DNA from: CAZFCK01 sp964517355
Lineage (GTDB): Bacteria; Desulfobacterota; Desulfovibrionia; Desulfovibrionales; Desulfovibrionaceae
DNA: 7,835 nt
Direction of reading: 5' to 3'
Assembly (NCBI GenBank): GCA_964517355.1
Contig: CAZFCK010000221.1
Coordinates: forward strand, 1 to 7,835
Each line of letters starts with the position of its first letter. Position 1 is the first letter of the stretch. Positions 1-5,909 of the stretch are shown here, one piece after another. The notes under the pieces were generated by a model. The model was not told the DNA's origin, did no database searches, and saw only the letters and a list, made by a program, of their open reading frames with translations. Position numbers and translations under genes: made by a program.

Positions 1-16
1 TCCAGGGAAATGCATA

Positions 17-51
17 AGAGCATCTAGCGCTTTTCAAGCGTGAGATGCTCT
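17..51 (-). terminator. Hairpin overlapping the cyclase stop codon, possible terminator
   Basis: The arms AGAGCATCT (17-25) and AGATGCTCT (43-51) pair perfectly. A 2x2 mismatch follows, then an inner CGCTT/AAGCG stem closing a 3-base loop. The right arm overlaps the cyclase stop codon (TAG, 50-52 on the minus strand). Neither side has a run of T, so it is an imperfect intrinsic terminator or an mRNA 3'-end stabilising hairpin. It may also serve a gene left of the window. Confidence 0.5.
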
Positions 52-1159
52 AAATCAGATTTTCAAAGCGCAAATCCATCTCGCTGAGCTTGTTGCCGTT
101 GGCTGCGCTTCTCCTCTGGACCGCGTCCTTGCCATCATCCCTAAAAAGCAAGCAATTAAAAAAATTATCAAAGGATCTGCGATGCCCATGCATGAGCGAA
201 CAGGCGATTCTGCTTTGCCCCTTCTCATTTTTTACAACACTGACTGTTTTGGCTTCAAGATGCATGAAGCTGCAGTTCGCGGTGTCGTACAGGCAAAGCT
301 CATTAATCGTGGTGGGGTTCGGATGGAGAGAGCTTTCTAGAAGCATCCCGCCGCGGCTGATATTGATTGTTTCGGCTAAATCCTGCTGAAAAGTCGCCTC
401 ATGAACGGTCAACATGACGGGTATGGAGATATTGAAACGGGGCGTGCGGCGATTGTCGTTTTCGTCGGAGCAAATGGTGTTGCGCCCCAGCATTTTGGCC
501 CGGTAAAGCGCTTTATCGGCACGTTCGACAATGGCCAGACTATCCTGATCCGCGTTGCCCAGTTCAGCCACGCCGGCGCTTATGGTCACGCCTCTGTTGG
601 GGAATTCATGCCGTTCCACGAGTTTTCGCAAACGTTCGGCCAAAAGCACGCTGTAGTCCAGAGGGGTGTGCGGCAACAGCAACGCGAACTCCTCTCCCCC
701 GTACCGCAGGCAATAATCCGAAGACCTCGAGTTTTTGCGCAAAATGGAGGCCACTGCGGCCAGGACCTTGTCGCCTTCCAGATGTCCGTATGTGTCGTTA
801 TAATCCTTAAAGCAATCTATATCGATGAATATGATCGAGAACGACACCCCGGAACGCCGCGCCGCCGCGAATTCCCTGGACAATACGATATCGAACAGAC
901 GCCTGTTGCCCAAGCCGGTCAGCTCGTCGTTGAGGGCGCGGTTTTGCAGTTCCCTCACAATGCGCTTGTCCACAAGAACGGGTTCCCGTATGGAGCGCGT
1001 GACCTGGGAAAAGTAATACGCCATGCAGGTGAATTTTCCAGGATCGAAACCAAGCAACTCAATGAAATGCATGTGCAGCAATTCAAGATTCGCCGCATGC
1101 TTTTTCAGCTCCGTCGTTTCGAAGTCTTTGTAGAAATAATTTTTTATCAGTTCTTCCAT
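50..1159 (-). CDS. Diguanylate cyclase (GGDEF) with C-terminal PilZ domain
   Basis: This is a cytoplasmic enzyme predicted to make the second messenger c-di-GMP from two GTP. It has 369 residues and no signal peptide or membrane segment. Residues 1-76 are a mostly helical region of unknown role. The GGDEF domain (about 77-230) opens with DELTGLGNRR. It carries the active-site variant GGEEF at 154-158, which is common in active cyclases, and an RxxD inhibitory site (R145, D148) five residues before it. A PilZ domain follows (about 236-340), with the c-di-GMP-binding signatures RxxxR (237-241) and NxSxxG (266-271). The product could therefore be sensed at two sites in one chain. The frame stays open to 1264, but I chose the ATG at 1159 because AAGGTG lies 9 bases upstream and the extra 35 residues look like non-coding leader. 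The gene is monocistronic here and divergent from the methyltransferase. Domain calls are firm. Catalytic activity and feedback inhibition are inferred from intact motifs. Confidence 0.93.
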   Translation of the reverse strand: MEELIKNYFYKDFETTELKKHAANLELLHMHFIELLGFDPGKFTCMAYYFSQVTRSIREPVLVDKRIVRELQNRALNDELTGLGNRRLFDIVLSREFAAARRSGVSFSIIFIDIDCFKDYNDTYGHLEGDKVLAAVASILRKNSRSSDYCLRYGGEEFALLLPHTPLDYSVLLAERLRKLVERHEFPNRGVTISAGVAELGNADQDSLAIVERADKALYRAKMLGRNTICSDENDNRRTPRFNISIPVMLTVHEATFQQDLAETINISRGGMLLESSLHPNPTTINELCLYDTANCSFMHLEAKTVSVVKNEKGQSRIACSLMHGHRRSFDNFFNCLLFRDDGKDAVQRRSAANGNKLSEMDLRFENLI

Positions 1160-1168
1160 ACAAAAACG

Positions 1169-1174
1169 CACCTT
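1169..1174 (-). promoter_or_regulatory. Ribosome binding site of the cyclase gene
   Basis: AAGGTG on the minus strand sits 9 bases before the ATG at 1159. It decides this start over the upstream in-frame ATG at 1264. Confidence 0.7.
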
Positions 1175-1195
1175 ACCCGTAATACATGTGTACAA

Positions 1196-1218
1196 CACAA
1201 GGATGGTCGATCCTTGTG
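1196..1218. repeat. Perfect inverted repeat upstream of the cyclase gene
   Basis: CACAAGGAT and ATCCTTGTG are perfect 9-base complements separated by 5 bases (GGTCG). They lie 37-59 bases before the cyclase start. The element could be an operator bound by a dimeric regulator or a hairpin in the mRNA leader. There is no T-run after it in either direction, so an intrinsic terminator is unlikely. Confidence 0.6.
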
Positions 1219-1228
1219 AGCGCAATAC

Positions 1229-1259
1229 GGAATGGCACAAAACAATGATGTGCAATTCC
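1229..1259. repeat. Second, imperfect inverted repeat upstream of the cyclase gene
   Basis: GGAAT-g-GCAC (1229-1238) pairs with GTGC-a-ATTCC (1250-1259), giving nine pairs and one mismatch around an 11-base loop. It lies 10 bases beyond the first inverted repeat, 70-100 bases before the cyclase start. The arm sequences differ from those of the first repeat, so they are not two copies of one operator. Confidence 0.5.
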
Positions 1260-1348
1260 AACATCCTGGAACGAAAATCAAATTGTTTTCGGATTTAAAT
1301 TTTATTACGCCCCTATCTCATTTTTAAAAAAAATGCCAGCTCTCTTTT

Positions 1349-1354
1349 TATAAT
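1349..1354 (+). promoter_or_regulatory. Candidate -10 element (TATAAT) for a rightward transcript
   Basis: This is a perfect TATAAT following a T-run, with an A-tract (1326-1333) about 17 bases upstream instead of a recognisable -35 box. If it is used, transcription would begin near 1361 and the methyltransferase would have a leader of about 520 bases. The AT-rich surroundings make a chance match quite possible. Confidence 0.25.
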
Positions 1355-1870
1355 TGGCGATCATTTGCCACAGAATGTCCTTCTACATGCAACCAACCAA
1401 TATAAAACACCATACACCCCCATCAGCTCCTTTCCTTCGCTAGGCAAAGTCTATCGCCGCGCTGTCGCTATTAAGGAATACTCTATTTTAAAACTAGTTA
1501 ATGCACGATCAACAATACCCGCGGTCGAACATAGCGAGGCTGCGGGCCTGCGGAAAACCCACTGGAGCGGCATCTTGAAAACAGTCTGCTCCCATGAATT
1601 ATGCCTTTTCACCCGTCATTCCGGCCGAGCCTGTTCCTCCACAGGGAACCGGCGCATCTTCATTACTGATCCCCGCCCTCCCGTGCTTCCGCATTTCCCC
1701 CCGCTGGGTTATCTTGCCGGACATGAAAGGCACTGCCTGTTTCTTGGACAGGGCCGCAGGCCCACGCCTAGGGCAACGGCCTTCCACAATGAAACGCCAT
1801 AAGCAAAATCGCAGGCGGTCGCCTTGTGCGACCATCGCGCACACGGCGAACCGCCGATAACGAGGAAAAC

Positions 1871-1877
1871 AAGGGAG
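1871..1877 (+). promoter_or_regulatory. Ribosome binding site of the methyltransferase gene
   Basis: AAGGGAG lies 6 bases before the ATG at 1884. It decides this start over the earlier in-frame ATG at 1824. Confidence 0.75.
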
Positions 1878-1883
1878 TGTTTC

Positions 1884-3422
1884 ATGTCTTCGCTGAGTTA
1901 CGAGCAGGAACTTCAAGCATGCATGTACGCGCAACGGCCGCCGCAGATGCCAAGAGAGGCCAACCCCGTCTGCATATCCTTACTGGCCGTCATGAACGGG
2001 CTACGGCCGCCGCGTCTGGACAGACCTTTTTCATATTGCGAACTTTTCGCCGGGCAAGGATTCGGCGCCACCTTGGCGGCGGCTTCCTTTCCCGACAGCA
2101 CGTTCCACTCCATAGATCCGGCGCCGGTGAACACCATCATCGGCAAAGATATCGCCCGCAGCGCCGGGGTGGCCAATGTACATCACCATCAGGCCGACCT
2201 TGCCGGTCTCCATACTTTGGAGCTGCCTCCCTGCGATTTTCTTTTCGTTCATGAGGCGCACTTTCTGAACGGAATGCATGGCGGAGCGGTGTTGGCGAAA
2301 CAGTTGCGCTCACTTCTGGCGCCCGGCGGGTTGTGTTGCGTGAGTTATCAATGTTTGCCCGGCGCCCACGAGGAAGTTTTGCTCAGACAATTGCTGCGGC
2401 AGTTGGTAGCTTACGGCAAGGGCGATCTTGAGCAGCGGCTGAAAGACTCATTGCAGCACGCCCGCGCCATTGTAAGCGCCATGCCGGGCGGCTTGGAGCA
2501 AAAGCCCGGGCTCAAACTTTTTTTGGACATCATGGAGCGGGGCATTTCTCCGCTTATGGCTCGGGAATTACTGCACCCCGGCTGGCAGCCCCTTTATCAT
2601 GACCAGGTGCAGGCTTTGCTTGGCGAGAGCGGGTTGCAATATGCCGCGCAGCTGCCCCTGCATCATGATTTTGCCTCATTGCTCATGAACAAGAGCGGGT
2701 TGGAAGCCTACTCGCCTCATGCCGGCACCCCGGTGGGAGAATCGCTCAAGGGATTGTTCGCGCATCAAATTGTGCGCCAGGACATGTATCATAACGGCGC
2801 CCCCCGCATGACTCCTTTTGAACACCGGGCCATGCTCGGAAGCACACTTTTCACACTGCTTATCCCCCCTCAAAACGTCTGTTTCGATATCAACACGGCC
2901 CACGGCACGGTAAGTCTGGATCGCGAGCTTGTGACCCCCTTGGTGGAGCGGTTGCGCATGGGCAGCGCGAGTTACGATGCCTTGCTGGAATGTTTGCCCC
3001 CTCATGAACATGAGTCCGATCTGCTGCTGCGTATTTTGGCCATGCTCATCGATTCAGGGCAGGCGCATCCCTTAGTGTCCTGGGAGACATCATCCCACGC
3101 CGCCATGAGGCTTGATAGGGAGCTGCTGCGCCGGTTCGCGGTGGATCAGTCCTATTGCGCCGCCGTAACGCCCCGCTTGGGGGGCGGAGTCGCATTGACC
3201 TGGGAAACGCAGGTGCTGCGCATGATCATGAACCAGGAGGACATCACTCCGGAGCAAGGCATAGAGGTTTTTCTGCAGTCTCTGGAAAACGCGGGCAGGG
3301 AGTTCGTACAAAACGGCGAGGCCGTTAAGGCCCCGCAATTACGGCAGCAGCAAGCCACGCTGCTCTGGCGGGAATTCGAAGAGCGGACAATGCCCTTGCT
3401 GCGTTTTCTGCAGGGATTTTGA
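1884..3422 (+). CDS. Class I SAM-dependent methyltransferase with regulatory domain
   Basis: This is a predicted cytoplasmic S-adenosylmethionine-dependent methyltransferase of 512 residues. The substrate is unknown. The N-terminal Rossmann-like domain (about 40-165) shows SAM-binding motif I ELFAGQGFG (53-61), an acidic residue after strand 2 (SIDP, D78), HEAHFLN (123-129) where the motif IV region is expected, and LLAPGG (144-149) followed by VSYQCLPG. This order, with YH at about 238-239 and a helical segment to about 320, matches methyltransferases carrying the predicted regulatory domain PF10119. The C-terminal part (about 330-512) is helix-rich and unassigned. I chose the ATG at 1884 because AAGGGAG lies 6 bases upstream. 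An in-frame ATG at 1824 would add 20 poorly convincing residues. It is not CheR: the fold order and motifs differ, so it need not methylate the chemoreceptor at the right. Family assignment is good, function is open. Confidence 0.88.
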   Translation: MSSLSYEQELQACMYAQRPPQMPREANPVCISLLAVMNGLRPPRLDRPFSYCELFAGQGFGATLAAASFPDSTFHSIDPAPVNTIIGKDIARSAGVANVHHHQADLAGLHTLELPPCDFLFVHEAHFLNGMHGGAVLAKQLRSLLAPGGLCCVSYQCLPGAHEEVLLRQLLRQLVAYGKGDLEQRLKDSLQHARAIVSAMPGGLEQKPGLKLFLDIMERGISPLMARELLHPGWQPLYHDQVQALLGESGLQYAAQLPLHHDFASLLMNKSGLEAYSPHAGTPVGESLKGLFAHQIVRQDMYHNGAPRMTPFEHRAMLGSTLFTLLIPPQNVCFDINTAHGTVSLDRELVTPLVERLRMGSASYDALLECLPPHEHESDLLLRILAMLIDSGQAHPLVSWETSSHAAMRLDRELLRRFAVDQSYCAAVTPRLGGGVALTWETQVLRMIMNQEDITPEQGIEVFLQSLENAGREFVQNGEAVKAPQLRQQQATLLWREFEERTMPLLRFLQGF

Positions 3423-3440
3423 ACTGCTCCCCTTCACATC

Positions 3441-3477
3441 ACGAGAGGCCCGCTACTTTTGACCGCGGGCCTCTCGT
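3441..3477. terminator. Symmetric hairpin between convergent genes, likely bidirectional terminator
   Basis: A perfect 13-base stem (ACGAGAGGCCCGC at 3441-3453, GCGGGCCTCTCGT at 3465-3477) closes an 11-base loop. It sits 18 bases after the methyltransferase stop and 19 bases beyond the FecR stop. Its place between converging genes indicates that it ends transcription from both sides. A clear T-run is missing on both flanks, so a hairpin that blocks read-through or protects the 3' end is an alternative. Confidence 0.75.
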
Positions 3478-3496
3478 TCACAAATATCATTGAAAA

Positions 3497-4198
3497 TCAA
3501 TATCTTTTCGGATGCCGCGGTATAGTTTTCACACGCATGCGGCTGAAGGTAGACTGCATGCGCATGACCCTTTTCGAGACATCGCTGGAGATACGCATCA
3601 ACGCGGAAAATTTTCCGTTTTTTGATACTTTAACGTAAAACCCCTCCTTGTCGATCACGGCACTGTCCACCTGGGATTCCAATGTGACCGTATGCCCCTC
3701 TCCAATGCTCAGCACGCCTATCTCTTCGCCGTCTTCCACTGTTTCGGCGTAAAATTCCGTGCCCCTGATGCCCAGCGTAGCCAACGGCGTCTTAAACTTG
3801 AAATTGTCCCTGTTTCTTTCAACGATTTTTCCTGTCGTGAGGCGCACCAGGCCGCGGAAAAAATTCGTCACCATGCCGACAAGGCCCTTGGGTTCCTTAT
3901 CGTACATATATTGCTCCAACCCCACGGAAGAATCCTCACCCATGCGCAAGACGGTATCATCGGCAAACGTGACGACAAGCTTGGCGTCGGAGCGCGTATG
4001 CAGCGTTTCGCCTTCGTAGACCGCATCATTGAGAGACAATGTCCTTTGAGCTTCGATGCCGGTGGCGTATGCGTCACCTTCAATGCTTGTAACGGCGCCG
4101 ATTGTCTTTGCGGCATACGCCAATGACGCACCGCATGAAAGCAACGGGACCAAAAGACAAGCGAGAAAAAAGGAACAGGTTTGCTTTCTGATTTTCAT
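3497..4198 (-). CDS. Exported FecR-domain protein
   Basis: This is a secreted or periplasmic protein of 233 residues with a FecR domain. The N-terminus is a signal peptide: basic start MKIRK, hydrophobic core at about 9-20, then LLSC (19-22) and AYA-A (27-30). Cleavage after AYA by signal peptidase I is likely. LLSC is a weak lipobox, so a lipoprotein is possible. The FecR domain (about 56-150) has the family features: SLNDAVYEGETL, a strand-rich core with FADDTVLRMGEDSSV, the LTTGKI segment, and the signature TPLATLGIRGTEF (137-149). Residues 150-193 form a further strand-rich part, and the tail (200-233) is basic. It lacks the cytoplasmic N-terminus and central membrane helix of true anti-sigma FecR regulators, and no FecI sigma factor or TonB receptor gene lies nearby. 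It therefore belongs to the stand-alone FecR-domain proteins, whose role is mostly unknown. The start at 4198 is fixed by AAAGGAG upstream. The gene is divergent from the barrel gene. Confidence 0.88.
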   Translation of the reverse strand: MKIRKQTCSFFLACLLVPLLSCGASLAYAAKTIGAVTSIEGDAYATGIEAQRTLSLNDAVYEGETLHTRSDAKLVVTFADDTVLRMGEDSSVGLEQYMYDKEPKGLVGMVTNFFRGLVRLTTGKIVERNRDNFKFKTPLATLGIRGTEFYAETVEDGEEIGVLSIGEGHTVTLESQVDSAVIDKEGFYVKVSKNGKFSALMRISSDVSKRVMRMQSTFSRMRVKTIPRHPKRY

Positions 4199-4203
4199 AA
4201 ATA

Positions 4204-4210
4204 CTCCTTT
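4204..4210 (-). promoter_or_regulatory. Ribosome binding site of the FecR-domain gene
   Basis: AAAGGAG on the minus strand lies 5 bases before the ATG at 4198. This separates the true start from an in-frame ATG at 4312, which would put 38 residues ahead of the signal peptide. Confidence 0.8.
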
Positions 4211-4291
4211 ATCCAAGATTCCCGGCACGTTTTTCGCAATACCCTTGCAGCCGACATACCATGAGATCGATAACAATGAGTTCAAGGGCCG

Positions 4292-4318
4292 TTGACACCT
4301 ATTCAGCAACATTATGCG
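4292..4318 (+). promoter_or_regulatory. Possible rightward promoter for the barrel gene
   Basis: A perfect -35 box TTGACA (4292-4297) is followed after 15 bases by TATGCG (4313-4318), a poor -10 box with short spacing. It overlaps the FecR -10 box on the other strand, so the two promoters could exclude each other. Other weak candidates lie at 4392-4420. The true start for the barrel gene is uncertain. Confidence 0.3.
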
Positions 4319-4339
4319 TCAAAAAAATGGAGCTGTCAC
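4311..4339 (-). promoter_or_regulatory. Sigma-70 type promoter for the FecR-domain gene
   Basis: On the minus strand the -35 box is GTGACA (4339-4334) and the -10 box is CATAAT (4316-4311). Each matches consensus at five of six bases, and the spacer is 17 bases. Transcription would start near 4304, giving a leader of about 105 bases before the FecR start. Confidence 0.6.
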
Positions 4340-4403
4340 CACAAAAACTTGACTTTGTTTTAAAATCCGGCAAAAGGGAAAAGGTAGAAGCTTGCATGAT
4401 CAA

Positions 4404-4420
4404 ATGAATTCCTATGAATT
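4404..4420 (+). repeat. Short direct repeat upstream of the barrel gene
   Basis: ATGAATT occurs at 4404-4410 and again at 4414-4420, a period of 10 bases or one helical turn. This spacing suits a regulator binding the same DNA face twice, but the repeat is short and AT-rich and may be chance. Confidence 0.3.
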
Positions 4421-4463
4421 GCATTCTGTTTTCATGCACAATAAATGGGGAATTGGGAAAAAA

Positions 4464-4471
4464 GAAGAGGG
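4464..4471 (+). promoter_or_regulatory. Ribosome binding site of the barrel gene
   Basis: GAAGAGGG lies 8 bases before the ATG at 4480. The in-frame ATG at 4414 has no such site and would place 22 polar residues before the signal peptide. Confidence 0.65.
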
Positions 4472-4479
4472 TATGCGTA

Positions 4480-5667
4480 ATGGGGAAAAGTAACACATTC
4501 ATTTTGCGGTGTTTTTTTGTAATCGCGCTACTGGGGATCTTTCTGCTGCCCAAACAGGGTCTGATTTACGCCGTCAGCAGAAACCAAACGGACCAAGAAA
4601 TAATAAATGAAGATGAAGACATCAAACGCTCCGAAAAAGGCACCGAGGAGACCCTGAAAACGCAAACGCGGACCACCGTCCGTTTGATTCAGGGACGCAC
4701 CCAATCCTTGCTGGCTCCCCGGCTCTTCCAGTTTGGCCCGGATGGCACCACCTACTCGCTTGGTGATGCCGGCTCGCCTGCTAAGGTAGTGCAGACCGGC
4801 AATAGCAACGCCTCTCATGCGGATGCCGGGCAAGGCGTCATGTCCACCACGCCGTTGGCCCAGACCGGCGCCACGGGTCTTGCCGCGGGAGACGAGGCGG
4901 CGCAAAACCTCGGTTTCGGCATTTGGTATTCAAGCGGCCTCGGTTTCCTCGGCAGTTACAAAAGCGGTAATAAATACGACGGCGTCACCACAGTCAACAT
5001 GCTGGGCATGGACTACATGCTCTCGCCGCGCACGGTGGTCGGTCTCGGTTTCGGTATCGAAACTTCGTTTCTCGACACCGAATTCAGCCGTTCAGGAAGC
5101 ATTTCCAGCAGCGGTTACACCTTCGCCCCTTATCTTTCCATCGCCTTGTTCGAGGATTTGATCTTCGACATGGTGGGCGGCATCAGCTTTCTTTCCAACG
5201 GTTCGACGTACTCGGCCTACAACGACTCGTGGCGCCTGATGGTCAGCCCGAACATCACGTATTTTCACGTGATCGACAACCTGCTGCTTAGCGGCAGCTT
5301 CGGCTACACCTATGCGCGCGAAGATTCCTATTCCTACAAGAATTCCTACGGCTTCAAGCTGTTCGATCTGCCTGACTACAAAATGGAGACGCTGCCCGAC
5401 GGCAGGCCGGATGCCATTCAGACAGGCGAAATTCGCGTCGCAGGCCGCGCCTCCTATTCTTTCGACATGCTCGCGCCCTATCTGGGAGCCGCATACATCT
5501 TCGACACCATGGAAGACGAGCTTGATCCTGATGAAGTCGAAGTCTCCCTGGGGCTTGATTTCTACCCCACAGAAAGTTTCATCCTCTCGCTCGAAACCGC
5601 CGGCAGCTTTTTCCGCAACGATTATTACAACTACCGGGGCGCTTTCAATATGCGCTACGAATTCTAG
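4480..5667 (+). CDS. Autotransporter-type outer-membrane beta-barrel protein
   Basis: This is a predicted outer-membrane protein of 395 residues. Residues 1-31 are a Sec signal peptide (MGKSNTFILR, hydrophobic core 11-23, cleavage near IYA-V at 29-32). Residues 32-85 are charged and probably helical, ending in TVRLIQGRTQSLLAPR. Such a helix would fit the plug inside the pore. Residues 86-142 are Gly/Ala/Thr-rich and low in complexity. From 145 to 395 alternating amphipathic strands with aromatic girdles (FGIWYSSGLGF, YTFAPYLSIALF, APYLGAAYIF) form the barrel. The final strand ends MRYEF with the C-terminal phenylalanine typical of proteins handled by the BAM complex. The layout matches the autotransporter beta-domain family (PF03797-like). 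There is almost no passenger: only about 113 residues precede the barrel, against several hundred in classical autotransporters. It may be a porin-like or anchoring protein. The gene is divergent from the FecR gene and closed by its own terminator. Confidence 0.87.
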   Translation: MGKSNTFILRCFFVIALLGIFLLPKQGLIYAVSRNQTDQEIINEDEDIKRSEKGTEETLKTQTRTTVRLIQGRTQSLLAPRLFQFGPDGTTYSLGDAGSPAKVVQTGNSNASHADAGQGVMSTTPLAQTGATGLAAGDEAAQNLGFGIWYSSGLGFLGSYKSGNKYDGVTTVNMLGMDYMLSPRTVVGLGFGIETSFLDTEFSRSGSISSSGYTFAPYLSIALFEDLIFDMVGGISFLSNGSTYSAYNDSWRLMVSPNITYFHVIDNLLLSGSFGYTYAREDSYSYKNSYGFKLFDLPDYKMETLPDGRPDAIQTGEIRVAGRASYSFDMLAPYLGAAYIFDTMEDELDPDEVEVSLGLDFYPTESFILSLETAGSFFRNDYYNYRGAFNMRYEF

Positions 5668-5693
5668 CCGTCCCTAGCAAATCGCCAGTACAC

Positions 5694-5728
5694 GGGGCTC
5701 CATGTCGGTACAATGGAGCCCCTTTTAT
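5694..5728 (+). terminator. Rho-independent terminator of the barrel gene
   Basis: GGGGCTCCAT (5694-5703) pairs perfectly with ATGGAGCCCC (5713-5722) around a 9-base loop, and TTTTATC follows. It starts 27 bases after the stop codon at 5667. It is a canonical intrinsic terminator and separates the barrel gene from the chemoreceptor. Confidence 0.92.
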
Positions 5729-5785
5729 CACAGCTTACTCAAAATTGACCCGCCCGCTGTGAGCAAGAGTAGCGTTCCCCCCACT

Positions 5786-5794
5786 TGGTATGCT
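5786..5794 (+). promoter_or_regulatory. Possible extended -10 promoter for the chemoreceptor gene
   Basis: TGG followed by TATGCT (5789-5794) resembles an extended -10 element. No good -35 box lies at the proper distance. A TTGACC at 5745-5750 is too far upstream to pair with it. I saw no flagellar sigma-28 or sigma-54 consensus in the 180-base spacer. The call is weak. Confidence 0.25.
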
Positions 5795-5897
5795 ATTTAG
5801 TTCAAATCCGCATCAGGGAAGACGCACCATGCCGGGCCATGCACGTGCAGCCTGCCCCCGTGCTTATACCGATACACCTAGCCGCAGCTTGAAGATG

Positions 5898-5903
5898 AAA
5901 GGT
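5898..5903 (+). promoter_or_regulatory. Ribosome binding site of the chemoreceptor gene
   Basis: AAAGGT lies 6 bases before the ATG at 5910. It favours this start. An alternative in-frame ATG at 5829 has AGGGAAG upstream but would add 27 residues rich in Arg and Pro ahead of the first membrane helix. Confidence 0.6.
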
Positions 5904-5909
5904 AACCTC

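Larger units (their letters stand above)
1160..1883. other. 724-base divergent intergenic region without a supported gene
   Basis: This region separates the divergent cyclase and methyltransferase starts. From 1160 to about 1500 it is AT-rich and should hold the promoters. It contains two inverted repeats near the cyclase and a perfect TATAAT at 1349-1354. From about 1500 to 1870 it becomes GC-rich and is open in several frames at once: 1365-1802 and 1594-1860 on the plus strand, 1599-1934 on the minus strand. None of these translations shows a recognisable domain, and none has a convincing ribosome binding site. The longest plus-strand frame is rich in Pro, Arg and His, as expected of non-coding GC-rich DNA. 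A small hairpin with arms GGGCC and GGCCC (1751-1755, 1759-1763) and a CCTAGG palindrome are present. It could hold a long 5' leader, a small RNA or gene debris, and I cannot choose between these. Confidence 0.6.
5729..5909. other. Spacer before the chemoreceptor gene
   Basis: There are 181 bases between the barrel terminator and the chemoreceptor start. They contain only a weak extended -10 candidate. The chemoreceptor reading frame is open back to 5790, but the residues it encodes look non-coding. Confidence 0.5.

Noticed and set aside
401..1219. Long plus-strand open frame of 272 codons opposite the cyclase gene
   Set aside because: It lies entirely antisense to a gene with clear GGDEF and PilZ motifs, shows no domain and has no ribosome binding site. 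It is a shadow of that gene's codon use.
1440..1475. GGCAAAG-like stretch that could suggest a c-di-GMP riboswitch
   Set aside because: It is on the wrong strand for the cyclase gene and lacks the paired second motif of the known riboswitch class.
1605..1640. CGTCATTCCGGC stretch resembling dispersed intergenic repeats of other proteobacteria
   Set aside because: The match is short, no second copy occurs in the window, and the paired arm of such repeats is missing.
1365..1802. Plus-strand open frame of 145 codons in the spacer before the methyltransferase
   Set aside because: Its translation is Pro/Arg/His-rich without a recognisable domain. No convincing ribosome binding site precedes it, and overlapping frames on both strands are equally open.
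1599..1934. Minus-strand open frame of 111 codons overlapping the methyltransferase start
   Set aside because: It begins inside the methyltransferase gene, has no recognisable domain, and would cover that gene's ribosome binding site.
4264..4282. Possible Fur box (GATAACAATGAG) near the FecR promoter
   Set aside because: Aligned with the 19-base Fur consensus it matches at too few positions, and no iron-uptake genes are present. The FecR name alone is not evidence for iron control here.
5801..5811. GTTCAAATCC resembling a tRNA T-loop
   Set aside because: The flanking bases cannot form the T-stem, and no anticodon or acceptor stem can be found upstream.
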